Positions 1 to 7,172 are shown, counted from the stretch's first letter. The stretch is DNA of 7,948 nucleotides from JBFJVZ01 sp041623895 (GCA_041623895.1 JBFJVZ010000362.1:1-7948), one strand, 5' to 3'. The notes: generated by a model from the letters alone, not told the origin. Numbers and translations are program-made.

Positions 1-3000
1 CGAACACTGGTATGATCGCCCTGCAAATACAGAGGTCCGTCTCGCGTCACGTCCCCAAAAAGTGCTCCTCCCGTACAGCCTGGTACTGGTTGTTTGTCTA
101 TCACCAGTTCCCCGTTCAATACGACGGTCAGGTGACGATCAACCAATGTGATGTCGTAGCTCTGCCAAGTCCCACCGGGGAGTCCCGCATTTTTGCTGGG
201 CGCGATCCGTCCAAAAATGGCACCCGGACCGTTGATTCCCTGCATCCGGCTATCGCGATCGACGACTTGGGCTTCGTACAGCCCACGAACGTAGATGCCG
301 CTATTGCAATTCGATTCGACGTTGAACTCGATGTGCAATTGACAATCACCAAAGACCCCTTCGGTCCGCAGATTACCGAATTCGCCGAAGGCGCTAAAAT
401 CTGTTTTAGGCGTGTGGTTGACCAACTGGCCGTCCTTCACGCTCCACCCGTTTTTGGCGGTTTCCGGCTGAAGTCGCCAACCAGACAAGTCCCGTCCATT
501 GAACAGCTCGATCGGTTTTCCAAATTTGATCTTCGCCAAATCCGGCTTGGCTGGCATTGGCGGACATCGGCGGCCGCGTGCCGTTCGTTTCCTTACCGGT
601 TCTGCATCACCGATTTCAGTGACCGAGATTTCATGACCGGCAATTTCGGCCACAAAGCGGGCTGCATTCTTCTTGCCGCGTCGCGCGAATAATAGTCTGC
701 CATTGTCGTAAGCAACGTCTTGCATGGGACGAGCCGACCCGACACGCCACAAAAGACTTGCGGTCGGCCCGCCATCAGCTGAACGACCGACCGAAAGCCA
801 GCCACCGTAACCGTCCTGAAAATCCAGCCACCATGTTCCCTGAAACGCGTTGGCGTCGTCGGATTGCGACGTCAGGCTTTCAGATTCGGACTTGCGATCC
901 AAGAACGCTAGGACATCGCGGATTTCGCGATCGGTCATCAGGTCGATCAAACCGTCAGGCATTAACGAAGTTTTCAGTTCCTTGCGAGTAACGATGTCTT
1001 TGGTCGCATACTGACGTTCTCGGCCCGCGCTGTCTCGATAAAACTCTTTGCCGCCTCCCCCATCACGTAACATGATTCCCGTGAAAACTTCCCCGTCCGC
1101 GGTCATGATCGTACGAGCGTAGTATTGGGGGTCAACGTTCTTGCCGGGCTGCAACAGAGAGATCAGTAAACGGTCATCATCGCCGCTGGTCGATACTGAT
1201 GTCAGGTCAGGTCCGACCACATTCCCGCGTCCGCTGTGACGGTGACACTTCCAGCAGGTGCCGACGCTGCGATGGTGAAAGATTCTCCGCCCGGCTTCCA
1301 GGTCAATGGGGCCGTCGATCGCCGCTAACCGCTTTCGCCAGCTGTTGATGTCCGCTACTTGCGGTCGCCCGGTTTTCAGTTGTTCGGGATCCATGACGGC
1401 CTCAATCAAGTCTGCAGATGTCGAATATTTCGCGCTGATTTGTTTCAGTCGTTGGCGATCAATTTCAGACAAAGTCGTGAATCGCAGTGACCGTAAAGCC
1501 TCGTCGCGAATCGGTCCGTCGTCAGCCGAGGCGAGATCCATCAGATCCGGAATGACCGGCGGTGATGCCACGAGACCGGCAATCGCGTCAGCCCGGATCG
1601 ATCGATCAACACTCCCATCCTTGGCAATCTTCAAAAGTGTCTGTTGCGCTGTGGGCTTTTCTGATGTCGACAAAGTGCGCGTCAATTCACGCAGGATGTT
1701 GCTGTCGTTGAGTGAGCGCAATTCGCTCCACAGCTTCTGGTCGAATCCTTTTTGCTCCGCATCGATCAAACGCAATGCAAACGCGCGGGTCGACGGCGAT
1801 GCATCCGAATCCTTGATTCGTTTCAACAGCACCCCCTGGTCAACGACACCGGCTGAGGGATTCCCTTGCAGCGTGTTCCAGGTCGCCAAACAGGCCTCAA
1901 AGATTTGGTAATTGCTGTGTTGATCCTGCAAGCGGCGTTCTACCTTCGGCAGAAAAGCAGTCATTTGCTGGTCAGCGATCCACCGCAGCGCCTCCAGCGA
2001 TACCTTGTCACTAACGTCGCCCAAAAAGCGCGACGCCCAAGCCTCGTCCGTCGGTTTGGCTTTCCGGATTGCCAACAACAGTGTGACGCGATCCTGCTCG
2101 TTCAATTCATCCGCCAGGCTTTCAGCGATTTCACCAACACGCCCTGCTAAACCATCGATGGCAGCCCTGGCCAGAAAAGGATCGGCCGATTTCGCCAGCT
2201 CGAATAGCTGTTGATTGGAAAACTGGCGGTCGCCCGATCGTAACTTTGCGGCCTGCCTGGCCGCTTCGTTAGCGGGCTGTAGATCTAGAGAGCTGAGCCA
2301 TGGGGCGCGGTCCGCATCAATCTCCAGTTTCCAAACGCGACCACGTTTGTGAATTTGATAAGAACCGAACACCCAATCGGTGAGATAAAAAACGGTTGCC
2401 GAATGCTGGGCAATGCACGTTGGCCGGAAATGATGCCCGCCGCGAATCAAGGTCACACGATGTGTCTTGAAAGTCGCACCACTCGCAGTCAGCGGGTAGA
2501 AATCGATGCGATGATCGGTCCAGCTAGTAACAACCAGCCCATTGCCCAGCGGCGCGATGCCGCAGGGTGCTTCGCCGACACTGTGCATCATTGGCAATGT
2601 TCCCGGCAACTCACCGTTCCAACACACAAAAGGATGAATCGGAGCATTGCCGTAACGCCGTTGATATCCATAATCGCCGCCTTCGACGATGTGCAGCAGG
2701 CGACACGGTGGTCGCGCACCGGGATCATTTTCGCCCGCGAACATGGTCCCATCGGAACGGACGCAGATGCCAAACGGATTCCAGAAACCGCGTGCGATTC
2801 GCCGCATCTTGCTGCCATCCGGGCGGCAGCGAAAAATGCCGCCTTCGCCCGAGCCTTCGACGCTGCTGCCGTCGATCGGAGCCGTCAGCGTCCACTGCTT
2901 CCAAAAATTCTCGCCCAGGGCAAAAACCAGATCGCCGCTGGGATGCCAGGCCATCCCACTGAGACCGTTGTGGGGATAGTCGGCTTCGGTTTCGAGCACG

Positions 3001-3428
3001 GCAATGTTTTGTTCTTCATCGCCAACACCATCGCCGTCCGTGTCACGGACGCGAAGCACACGATCTCTTTCCGCCAGGTAAACCCAGCCGCCGGGACCAA
3101 GTTCCAGGTCCATCGTGGCGTCCGTCTTGTTGTAAAAGACTTCGCGTGAACCGTTCGGCCGCAGCTTGATGATCTCGTCATGCTCGGGACCGTCATAGTC
3201 TTCGGGACGAAAGTGAGTGTGACTGAGTGCGACCCAAAGCGTCCCGGTGTCATCGATATCGATGCCGGTTGGCGTAACGACATCCGGGTGCTCGGCGACC
3301 AGTGATAGCTTGACGCCGGGGGAAAGGAATTCCAGTTGCGGCGGAACATCGGCTGGAGCTTGTGCCTTAGCGCCCGCGGCAACCAGGGCGCAAAGCAGGA
3401 AACAGTGGATGCAGTGTGGAGTATTCAA
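1..3428 (-). CDS. PVC-type heme-binding CxxCH dehydrogenase-like protein fused to C-terminal DUF1080 (3' end outside window)
   Basis: I translated every codon of this frame: it is open from 3428 to the left edge (1142 codons) with no stop. No ATG lies near the 5' end; TTG at 3428 is chosen because it gives a clean signal peptide (MNTPHCIHCFLLCALVAAGAKA, cut near AKA|Q), so export is likely. Domains in order: a beta-propeller dehydrogenase-like domain, residues about 35-375, with DTDGDG at 129-134; a helical HEAT-like stretch, about 385-690; a Pirellula/Verrucomicrobium-type heme domain, about 705-845, with CWKCH at 725-729 and the family's GPDLT and SLMPDGL motifs; a small beta-rich segment from 864 to about 955; and a DUF1080 (3-keto-disaccharide hydrolase family) domain from about 968, starting KPIELFNGRDLSGW. 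The last visible residues are GDHTSV; relatives usually end some ten residues later. Family knowledge suggests periplasmic sugar oxidation coupled to heme electron transfer. The substrate is unknown. Function is inferred; architecture is clear. Confidence 0.93.
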   Translation of the reverse strand, partial: MNTPHCIHCFLLCALVAAGAKAQAPADVPPQLEFLSPGVKLSLVAEHPDVVTPTGIDIDDTGTLWVALSHTHFRPEDYDGPEHDEIIKLRPNGSREVFYNKTDATMDLELGPGGWVYLAERDRVLRVRDTDGDGVGDEEQNIAVLETEADYPHNGLSGMAWHPSGDLVFALGENFWKQWTLTAPIDGSSVEGSGEGGIFRCRPDGSKMRRIARGFWNPFGICVRSDGTMFAGENDPGARPPCRLLHIVEGGDYGYQRRYGNAPIHPFVCWNGELPGTLPMMHSVGEAPCGIAPLGNGLVVTSWTDHRIDFYPLTASGATFKTHRVTLIRGGHHFRPTCIAQHSATVFYLTDWVFGSYQIHKRGRVWKLEIDADRAPWLSSLDLQPANEAARQAAKLRSGDRQFSNQQLFELAKSADPFLARAAIDGLAGRVGEIAESLADELNEQDRVTLLLAIRKAKPTDEAWASRFLGDVSDKVSLEALRWIADQQMTAFLPKVERRLQDQHSNYQIFEACLATWNTLQGNPSAGVVDQGVLLKRIKDSDASPSTRAFALRLIDAEQKGFDQKLWSELRSLNDSNILRELTRTLSTSEKPTAQQTLLKIAKDGSVDRSIRADAIAGLVASPPVIPDLMDLASADDGPIRDEALRSLRFTTLSEIDRQRLKQISAKYSTSADLIEAVMDPEQLKTGRPQVADINSWRKRLAAIDGPIDLEAGRRIFHHRSVGTCWKCHRHSGRGNVVGPDLTSVSTSGDDDRLLISLLQPGKNVDPQYYARTIMTADGEVFTGIMLRDGGGGKEFYRDSAGRERQYATKDIVTRKELKTSLMPDGLIDLMTDREIRDVLAFLDRKSESESLTSQSDDANAFQGTWWLDFQDGYGGWLSVGRSADGGPTASLLWRVGSARPMQDVAYDNGRLLFARRGKKNAARFVAEIAGHEISVTEIGDAEPVRKRTARGRRCPPMPAKPDLAKIKFGKPIELFNGRDLSGWRLQPETAKNGWSVKDGQLVNHTPKTDFSAFGEFGNLRTEGVFGDCQLHIEFNVESNCNSGIYVRGLYEAQVVDRDSRMQGINGPGAIFGRIAPSKNAGLPGGTWQSYDITLVDRHLTVVLNGELVIDKQPVPGCTGGALFGDVTRDGPLYLQGDHTSV

Positions 3429-3465
3429 GGTATGGTTTCTCTGGGATTCTATTAGCAAGTTGTTT

Positions 3466-3484
3466 GCCAGGACAGGTCTTGGCC
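3466..3484 (-). repeat. Degenerate half-copy of the GCCAGGAC hairpin repeat
   Basis: Nineteen bases match the right arm of the two complete repeats at 3572-3593 and 5530-5551 at 17 of 19 positions. The GTAG foot has decayed to GTTG on the minus strand. It sits inside a wider imperfect hairpin (CAAGTTG at 3456-3462 pairs with CAACTTG at 3484-3490). It lies 38 bases upstream of the TTG start of the large minus-strand gene, so it would fall in that gene's leader if transcription begins farther upstream. Confidence 0.6.
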
Positions 3485-3508
3485 AACTTGTCAACAATAA
3501 CCGTGTGC

Positions 3509-3614
3509 TAGAGCATCTTTATCATTGACGTGGGATCATCTGTAGGCCAGGACTTGTCCTGGCAATGAGGCGCCAGGACAAGTCCTGGCCTACGAGATAT
3601 CTGAAAATGCTATA
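3509..3614. repeat. REP/BIME-like inverted hairpin pair, copy A
   Basis: The core (3542-3593) is a perfect inverted repeat of two 22-base arms around an 8-base spacer. Each arm is itself a hairpin: a GTAG foot, then stem GCCAGGAC, TT, and stem GTCCTGGC. Two such units facing each other match the layout of REP pairs (BIMEs). The flank GAGATATCTGAAAATGCT (3594-3611) is identical in copy B. The outer ends TAGAGCATCTT (3509-3519) and AAAATGCTATA (3604-3614) are imperfect inverted repeats, matching at 9 of 11 positions, so the unit may be about 106 bases long, like a small non-autonomous element. It begins 35 bases past the stop of the minus-strand TIM-barrel gene. No T-run follows the hairpin, so it is not a canonical intrinsic terminator. 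Confidence 0.85.
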
Positions 3615-3648
3615 ATGCACGGCGGCTGATAACAGGTGCGCTGTCCAG

Positions 3649-4497
3649 TTAACCTGCTTTGGCGATGGCTTGTTTGGCGACAACCAGACACTGCTCGATA
3701 TCGTCGATTGGGTTTTCTGGATTCGCCTCATACTCCAGCGAGATCGATCCGTCACTGGGGAAATCGATTTCGCGGAGCGTCTTGAACAACTGCACGACAT
3801 CCAAGAACCCTTTACCGATCACCACGTTCTTCGATCGCTTTTCTTGCTTCTCTTCGTCCTTGATGTGCAAGGCGAAAACGCGTTTCCCCAAACGGCGAAC
3901 CGCTTCGACGGGATCTTCCTTGCTGCGAATGAAGTGACCGGTATCGACGCAAGCTCCAATCCGCGGGTCGTGATCTTTGACGGCATGAACAACATCGTCA
4001 ATCTTGTCGTAGATGGCGCCGGGACCATGGTTGTGAATGCAAATCCGCATGTCGTATTCGGCGACCAATTTGTCCAGACTATCGAACGAATCAAGCGTTG
4101 GGTTGGCGGTGATGTTCTTCAATCCCGCGCGTTTGGCGAATTCAAACACTTTGCGGTTCGCCTCATGGTCTTTGCTAAACCCGCTGACGCCATGCGCACT
4201 CATGGTGATCCCGGCGTCGGTCAGCATCTGATTCAGCTCACCAAGCTGCTGCTTGTCCCACTCCAGCGGAACATGGCCTTTGAAAAACTCGACGTAATGC
4301 AGGCCAAGACCCTGAATGTGGCGGACCGCCTGCCGCAGATCGAATTTTCGCAGCGAATAACTTTGAATCCCGATTGGCCATCCGCCAAAAGGATCCGCGG
4401 AGTCAGCAGCCAAGAGTGTGGAGCCCGCAGCGGCAAGGCCCGCTGAACCTGCGGCGGCAAGCGACAAGAAACGACGACGACAAAAAGGCGTTTGCAT
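3649..4497 (-). CDS. Tat-exported sugar phosphate isomerase/epimerase-like TIM-barrel protein
   Basis: From ATG at 4497 the product has 282 residues. The N-terminus is a twin-arginine signal: RRR at 7-9 followed by FLSLAAAGSAGLAAAGSTLLAA. The rest matches the xylose-isomerase-like (AP endonuclease 2) TIM-barrel superfamily: WPIGIQSYSLR near residue 40, HNHG at 155-158, VDTGH at 184-188, LHIKD at 210-214, GKG at 228-230 and SLEYE at 253-257. In this superfamily the D, H and E of the later motifs usually bind a divalent metal. Members act as epimerases, or as lyases and hydratases on 3-keto-sugars. The specific substrate cannot be read from sequence. An in-frame ATG at 4536 would add 13 residues; I prefer 4497 because it places RRR as in typical short Tat signals, but neither start has a clear ribosome binding site. 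The neighbouring DUF1080 genes suggest a role in extracytoplasmic 3-keto-glycoside metabolism. Confidence 0.92.
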   Translation of the reverse strand: MQTPFCRRRFLSLAAAGSAGLAAAGSTLLAADSADPFGGWPIGIQSYSLRKFDLRQAVRHIQGLGLHYVEFFKGHVPLEWDKQQLGELNQMLTDAGITMSAHGVSGFSKDHEANRKVFEFAKRAGLKNITANPTLDSFDSLDKLVAEYDMRICIHNHGPGAIYDKIDDVVHAVKDHDPRIGACVDTGHFIRSKEDPVEAVRRLGKRVFALHIKDEEKQEKRSKNVVIGKGFLDVVQLFKTLREIDFPSDGSISLEYEANPENPIDDIEQCLVVAKQAIAKAG

Positions 4498-4674
4498 GTG
4501 AATTGACTCGATAGGGTTGGAGAGGAAGCGGATCATTGTAATTTACCGTGATCGCGTCCGGTTGGCGGCACCGCTCGTTACTTGCGATAATCCTTTCCCG
4601 GTTTCCGCATTTTCGCACGAGAGCGGGGTAGAATTTCGGAAACCCCGTCCAAGGCCAGGCTGATATCGCACGCT

Positions 4675-4680
4675 GGAGAG
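4675..4680 (+). promoter_or_regulatory. Ribosome binding site of the secreted DUF1080 gene
   Basis: GGAGAG lies 7 bases before ATG at 4688, a standard Shine-Dalgarno distance, and supports that start. It belongs to the 151-base (or 190-base, with the shorter TIM-barrel start) divergent spacer, which must hold promoters for both flanking genes. I see no convincing -35/-10 pair there. Confidence 0.7.
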
Positions 4681-4687
4681 CTCCCCA

Positions 4688-5488
4688 ATGAATTGCACCA
4701 AATACTTCTTTTGCACAATTTTCACGCTCGCGTTTTGCTTTACCTCCAGTGCCACGAGTCTGGCGGATGATGACACGGAAAGCGGCGAGTGGATTCAGCT
4801 GTTTAACGGCAAGAACCTGGATGGCTGGAACCCTAAGATTCGTTATCACGCCGCTGGGGAAAATTTTGGAGACACGTTTCGAGTCGAAGACGGCTTGTTA
4901 AAAGTCGGTTATGCCGCCTACGACGAATTCGGCGAGACGTTCGGTCACTTGTTTTACAAGGACACCTTTTCCAACTACCGCATCCGTTGCGAGTACCGCT
5001 TCGTGGGTGAGCAGTGCAAAGGTGGACCGGGCTGGGCGTTCCGCAATAGCGGCATCATGGTGCACGGCGAGCGTCCCGAAACGATGGCTAAAGATCAGGA
5101 CTTCCCCGTCTCCATTGAAGTACAGCTGCTTGGTGGCGACGGCAAAAAGATAAGAACGACGGCCAACTTGTGCACGCCAGGAACGCACGTCGTCAAAGAT
5201 GGCAAGCTTTTCAAGCCGCATTGCACCAGTTCGTCTTCGGAGACGTACCATGGCGATCAATGGGTGACCGTGGAAGTCGAAGTCCGCGGGAATGAATCGA
5301 TCAAGCACATCATTGACGGAAAAGTTGTCTTGGAATACAGCAAGCCACAATTAGATGATGGTCACGCACACGCCAAGCAGTTAGCCCAGAAACTTGGCAC
5401 GCTGATGCTCGGCGAAGGTACGATTTCGCTGCAATCGGAAAGCCACCCGGTGGAGTTTCGTAAAGTCGAACTGAAACGGCTGGATTGA
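4688..5488 (+). CDS. Secreted DUF1080 (3-keto-disaccharide hydrolase family) protein
   Basis: The product has 266 residues. Residues 1-27 form a Sec-type signal peptide (MNCTKYFFCTIFTLAFCFTS, then SATSLA before DDD). The mature protein is a single DUF1080 domain with a concanavalin/LamG-like beta-sandwich pattern: WIQLFNGKNLDGW at 35-47, FRNSGIMVHGE at 118-128, VSIEVQLLGG at 141-150, and the closing signature SLQSESHPVEFRKVEL at 247-262. Characterised members of the family cleave glycosidic bonds in 3-keto-disaccharides, and many others are untested. The length fits a full single-domain protein. It is divergent from the TIM-barrel gene, and its domain family recurs at the end of the large gene on the left, although the two copies are clearly different sequences. 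The start is supported by GGAGAG at 4675-4680. The family call is firm; the substrate is unknown. Confidence 0.93.
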   Translation: MNCTKYFFCTIFTLAFCFTSSATSLADDDTESGEWIQLFNGKNLDGWNPKIRYHAAGENFGDTFRVEDGLLKVGYAAYDEFGETFGHLFYKDTFSNYRIRCEYRFVGEQCKGGPGWAFRNSGIMVHGERPETMAKDQDFPVSIEVQLLGGDGKKIRTTANLCTPGTHVVKDGKLFKPHCTSSSSETYHGDQWVTVEVEVRGNESIKHIIDGKVVLEYSKPQLDDGHAHAKQLAQKLGTLMLGEGTISLQSESHPVEFRKVELKRLD

Positions 5489-5499
5489 AAGGCCCAGAA

Positions 5500-5572
5500 G
5501 TAGGCCAGGACTTGTCCTGGCGCCTGATTGCCAGGACAAGTCCTGGCCTACGAGATATCTGAAAATGCTCTA
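5500..5572. repeat. REP/BIME-like inverted hairpin pair, copy B
   Basis: Perfect 22-base arms at 5500-5521 and 5530-5551 flank the spacer GCCTGATT. Both arms are identical to those of copy A at 3542-3593. The shared flank GAGATATCTGAAAATGCT follows at 5552-5569, and the end AAAATGCTCTA (5562-5572) is the inverted counterpart of TAGAGCAT seen at the left end of copy A. The left end is missing here because the DUF1080 coding sequence stops 11 bases before the hairpin. The element lies between convergent genes (stops at 5488 and 5600) and could hinder read-through from both sides, though it lacks a T-run. Confidence 0.88.
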
Positions 5573-5599
5573 AATGCTGACACCGCTCCGTGGTTCTTG

Positions 5600-6274
5600 T
5601 TAGGGAGCCCAGCCGTTTGCCTGCATCCGCTTGAGGACTTCCAGTCTCAGTAGTCCTTGAGCCAAACCGAGTGCGCGGCGGTAGTTCGCTCTCGCCATTC
5701 TCTTGTCGCCTTCCGCGTCGGCGCGCTGGCCACGGTTGAAGTAGGCAAGTGCCCTATTCTGTTGCGCCTTGTTGGCTGCCGCCATGCTTCGCTGCAAGTC
5801 CGATTGCTGGGCATGTTGAATCGCTTGCGACATCTGCTGCGCATGGCCCGGTATCGTTCCGAAGGTCGGATAGTCCGACACGACCGGCGTGATCCCGGTC
5901 ACGAAGGGACGAATCGTCTGGCTGGTAATGCTGCCCGGCACTCCGTTCATTGTGGTGATCGACGGTGCCGTCGACGTGATGCTTCTGCTGCTGCCCTGGC
6001 CAAACGTGAAGCCCAGCGTTCCCCTGGTCTTGCCGTTACCAAAGGCGATTCCCGTCCGCAATCCGGAATTTGGATCGAAATTACCGAACGGAGGCACGAC
6101 AGCGTTGCCCGAATTGGCAAAAAAATTGGGCCCGCTTAGCGACCAGGTCACGCCCGTGTTCTCAAAGAATGACGAACCCAGTTGTTGAAACGGCACGGTG
6201 GTGTTGATCATCTGCTGAGCGTTTGCGTTGCAGGCGGCGGCAAGCAAGACGATCAAGGAAAGAGTGGCTCGCAT
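5600..6274 (-). CDS. Small secreted protein of unknown function with TPR-like C-terminus
   Basis: I do not recognise a named family. The product from ATG at 6274 has 224 residues. This start is chosen because GGAG lies 7 bases upstream (6282-6285) and the signal peptide MRATLSLIVLLAAACNANA then begins at residue 1, with cleavage near ANA|Q. An ATG at 6316 would add 14 residues and has no such support. The mature N-terminal half (about 21-140) is rich in G, N, S, T, F and P (for example GSSFFENTGVTWSLSGPNFF at 33-52) and looks like an extended beta or low-complexity surface segment. The C-terminal part is helical and Q/A/R-rich; residues 166-194 (ALAYFNRGQRADAEGDKRMA onward) have the spacing of one tetratricopeptide-like repeat. 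It probably acts outside the cytoplasm. LAAAC at 11-15 weakly resembles a lipobox, but A rather than L at the -3 position argues for ordinary secretion. Confidence 0.8.
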   Translation of the reverse strand: MRATLSLIVLLAAACNANAQQMINTTVPFQQLGSSFFENTGVTWSLSGPNFFANSGNAVVPPFGNFDPNSGLRTGIAFGNGKTRGTLGFTFGQGSSRSITSTAPSITTMNGVPGSITSQTIRPFVTGITPVVSDYPTFGTIPGHAQQMSQAIQHAQQSDLQRSMAAANKAQQNRALAYFNRGQRADAEGDKRMARANYRRALGLAQGLLRLEVLKRMQANGWAP

Positions 6275-6281
6275 TCTAGGA

Positions 6282-6285
6282 CTCC
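6282..6285 (-). promoter_or_regulatory. Ribosome binding site of the secreted unknown gene
   Basis: On the minus strand GGAG precedes ATG at 6274 by 7 bases. It decides the start in favour of 6274 over the in-frame ATG at 6316, which would place this site inside the coding region and bury the signal peptide behind a charged extension. Confidence 0.7.
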
Positions 6286-6371
6286 GACAATTGAGTTGGA
6301 CAGCGCGACTTTGCAATCCAAACGGGGTGGAGGAGTACGCTTTGTCTCAAGCATCAGGTTCGCGGAAACCG

Positions 6372-6437
6372 GGAGGGCGAAGCTCCCGCTGAGCCGTTAC
6401 GCTCTCGACAAGAGGGCGGCTCGGCAGGAGCCTCGCC
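6372..6437. repeat. GC-rich inverted hairpin pair with GGAG foot
   Basis: Arms at 6375-6396 and 6417-6438 are inverted repeats matching at 19 of 22 positions around a 20-base loop. Each arm also folds by itself. The left unit has a GGAG foot (6372-6375), then GGCGAAGC, TCCC and GCTGAGCC. The right unit, read on the minus strand, is GGCGAGGC, TCCT, GCCGAGCC. Both show the same pair of adjacent G-A mismatches in the stem, and an A-T pair in one is replaced by G-C in the other, which preserves the fold. The foot of the right unit is not conserved. The layout again resembles a REP pair. Confidence 0.75.
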
Positions 6438-6578
6438 CAGCCGACAATTCAGTGATGCATGGAGATCACGCTCCAACGCACTTAGTATGGGGGAATTCTG
6501 AGAGGAAACGCAAGATAATCAGTGAAAATGCCCGGAATTCAACCGGCGGAAATGACCCATGACAAGATCGCCGCCAAA

Positions 6579-7172
6579 TCAAGGCTCATAGATCTTCGGG
6601 TTCAGGGCCGGGTCATTGTACATTTTCATCTGGCGGTAGGTCTTGTGCTGTTTTTTGCCGGCGAAGATGTCGTCCAATAATTGTTGCAGTGAACGCGACA
6701 GGTCAGCGTGCTGCTGTTGACAGAGTTCGATGCGTGATTTGACGGTCATGCGATGCGAGTCATCAACCTGTTCACGATCCAGTTGCTCACGATAGTGGTA
6801 TAGCCGGAGAGCCATGATCGACAGCCGATCGATGGCGCTGCCGGGAGTTTCCGTGTTGATCGCGGCATCTTCGGCTGTAGCGACATCCAGTTGCGACAGC
6901 TGATCAGTCAACGCATCATCAATTTGTTCGATCAAGTCATTACGAGCTTGATTGAGCTTGTCGATTGCGCGTTTGACTTCGGCAATCTGATGATCGCTTG
7001 CGGACGGACTGCGAGCGAGATCCTCTTCGTGCCAGAGGCGAAAGTTGAATTGATGCTGATTGCAGACGAGCGCTTCGAATCCTTCGTAAGGATTGTCTAG
7101 CGGTTGCCGATGCCAACGCGCAACCGCCGCGACTTGAATGCTGGTTAGCCGATCAACGGACGGTGAAGACAT
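6579..7172 (-). CDS. DUF4254 domain-containing protein
   Basis: The 197-residue product matches DUF4254 over nearly its whole length, the usual size for the family. Visible motifs are FNFRLWHEEDLAR at 42-54, VKRAIDKLNQARNDLIEQID at 66-85, and NTETPGSAIDRLSIMALRLY at 106-125. The sequence is strongly helical, with a charged Q-rich segment near 140-170 and a basic C-terminal stretch (GKKQHKTYRQMKMYNDP at 172-188). There is no signal peptide, so it should be cytoplasmic. The molecular function of the family is not known to me. In other phyla it is often seen near cell-surface glycan genes, which is a loose association and is not supported by the immediate neighbours here. It lies downstream of ilvC on the same strand but is separated from it by 227 bases containing two hairpin elements, so co-transcription is doubtful. 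The start at 7172 has no clear Shine-Dalgarno sequence. Confidence 0.88.
   Translation of the reverse strand: MSSPSVDRLTSIQVAAVARWHRQPLDNPYEGFEALVCNQHQFNFRLWHEEDLARSPSASDHQIAEVKRAIDKLNQARNDLIEQIDDALTDQLSQLDVATAEDAAINTETPGSAIDRLSIMALRLYHYREQLDREQVDDSHRMTVKSRIELCQQQHADLSRSLQQLLDDIFAGKKQHKTYRQMKMYNDPALNPKIYEP

Larger units (their letters stand above)
6275..6578. other. Spacer without a gene, 304 bases
   Basis: This stretch lies between the starts and stops of two minus-strand genes. It holds the ribosome binding site at 6282-6285 and the inverted repeat at 6372-6437. A plus-strand open frame crossing it (6182-6562) has no recognisable protein features and runs antisense into the signal peptide of the neighbouring gene. 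I see no tRNA, small RNA signature or convincing promoter here. Confidence 0.6.

Noticed and set aside
2349..3149. A 266-codon plus-strand open frame, and similar plus-strand frames at 12-692 and 1306-1911
   Set aside because: They lie antisense to the long minus-strand gene, whose translation has clear domain motifs throughout. Their own translations show no recognisable motif.
2885..3382. A 165-codon minus-strand open frame
   Set aside because: It is an alternative frame inside the beta-propeller part of the large gene. The true frame there reads recognisable propeller motifs, including DTDGDG.
3611..3616. A perfect TATAAT on the plus strand
   Set aside because: There is no -35-like hexamer at a suitable distance, it is formed by the end of the repeat element, and no plus-strand gene follows.
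4629..4634. TAGAAT as a possible -10 box for the secreted DUF1080 gene
   Set aside because: The hexamer is good, but nothing near 4605-4612 resembles a -35 box. It is too weak to annotate as a promoter.
3466..5551. A CRISPR array
   Set aside because: The repeat occurs as isolated palindromic pairs nearly 2 kb apart, with no regular spacers and no cas genes.
5500..5572. Repeats A and B as intrinsic terminators
   Set aside because: The hairpins are strong and lie after stop codons, but neither is followed by a run of T on either strand. The identical flanks point to a repeat element instead.
6182..6562. A 126-codon plus-strand open frame covering most of the spacer
   Set aside because: It runs antisense into the start of the secreted protein gene, crosses the inverted repeat, and has no domain or ribosome binding site that I can see.
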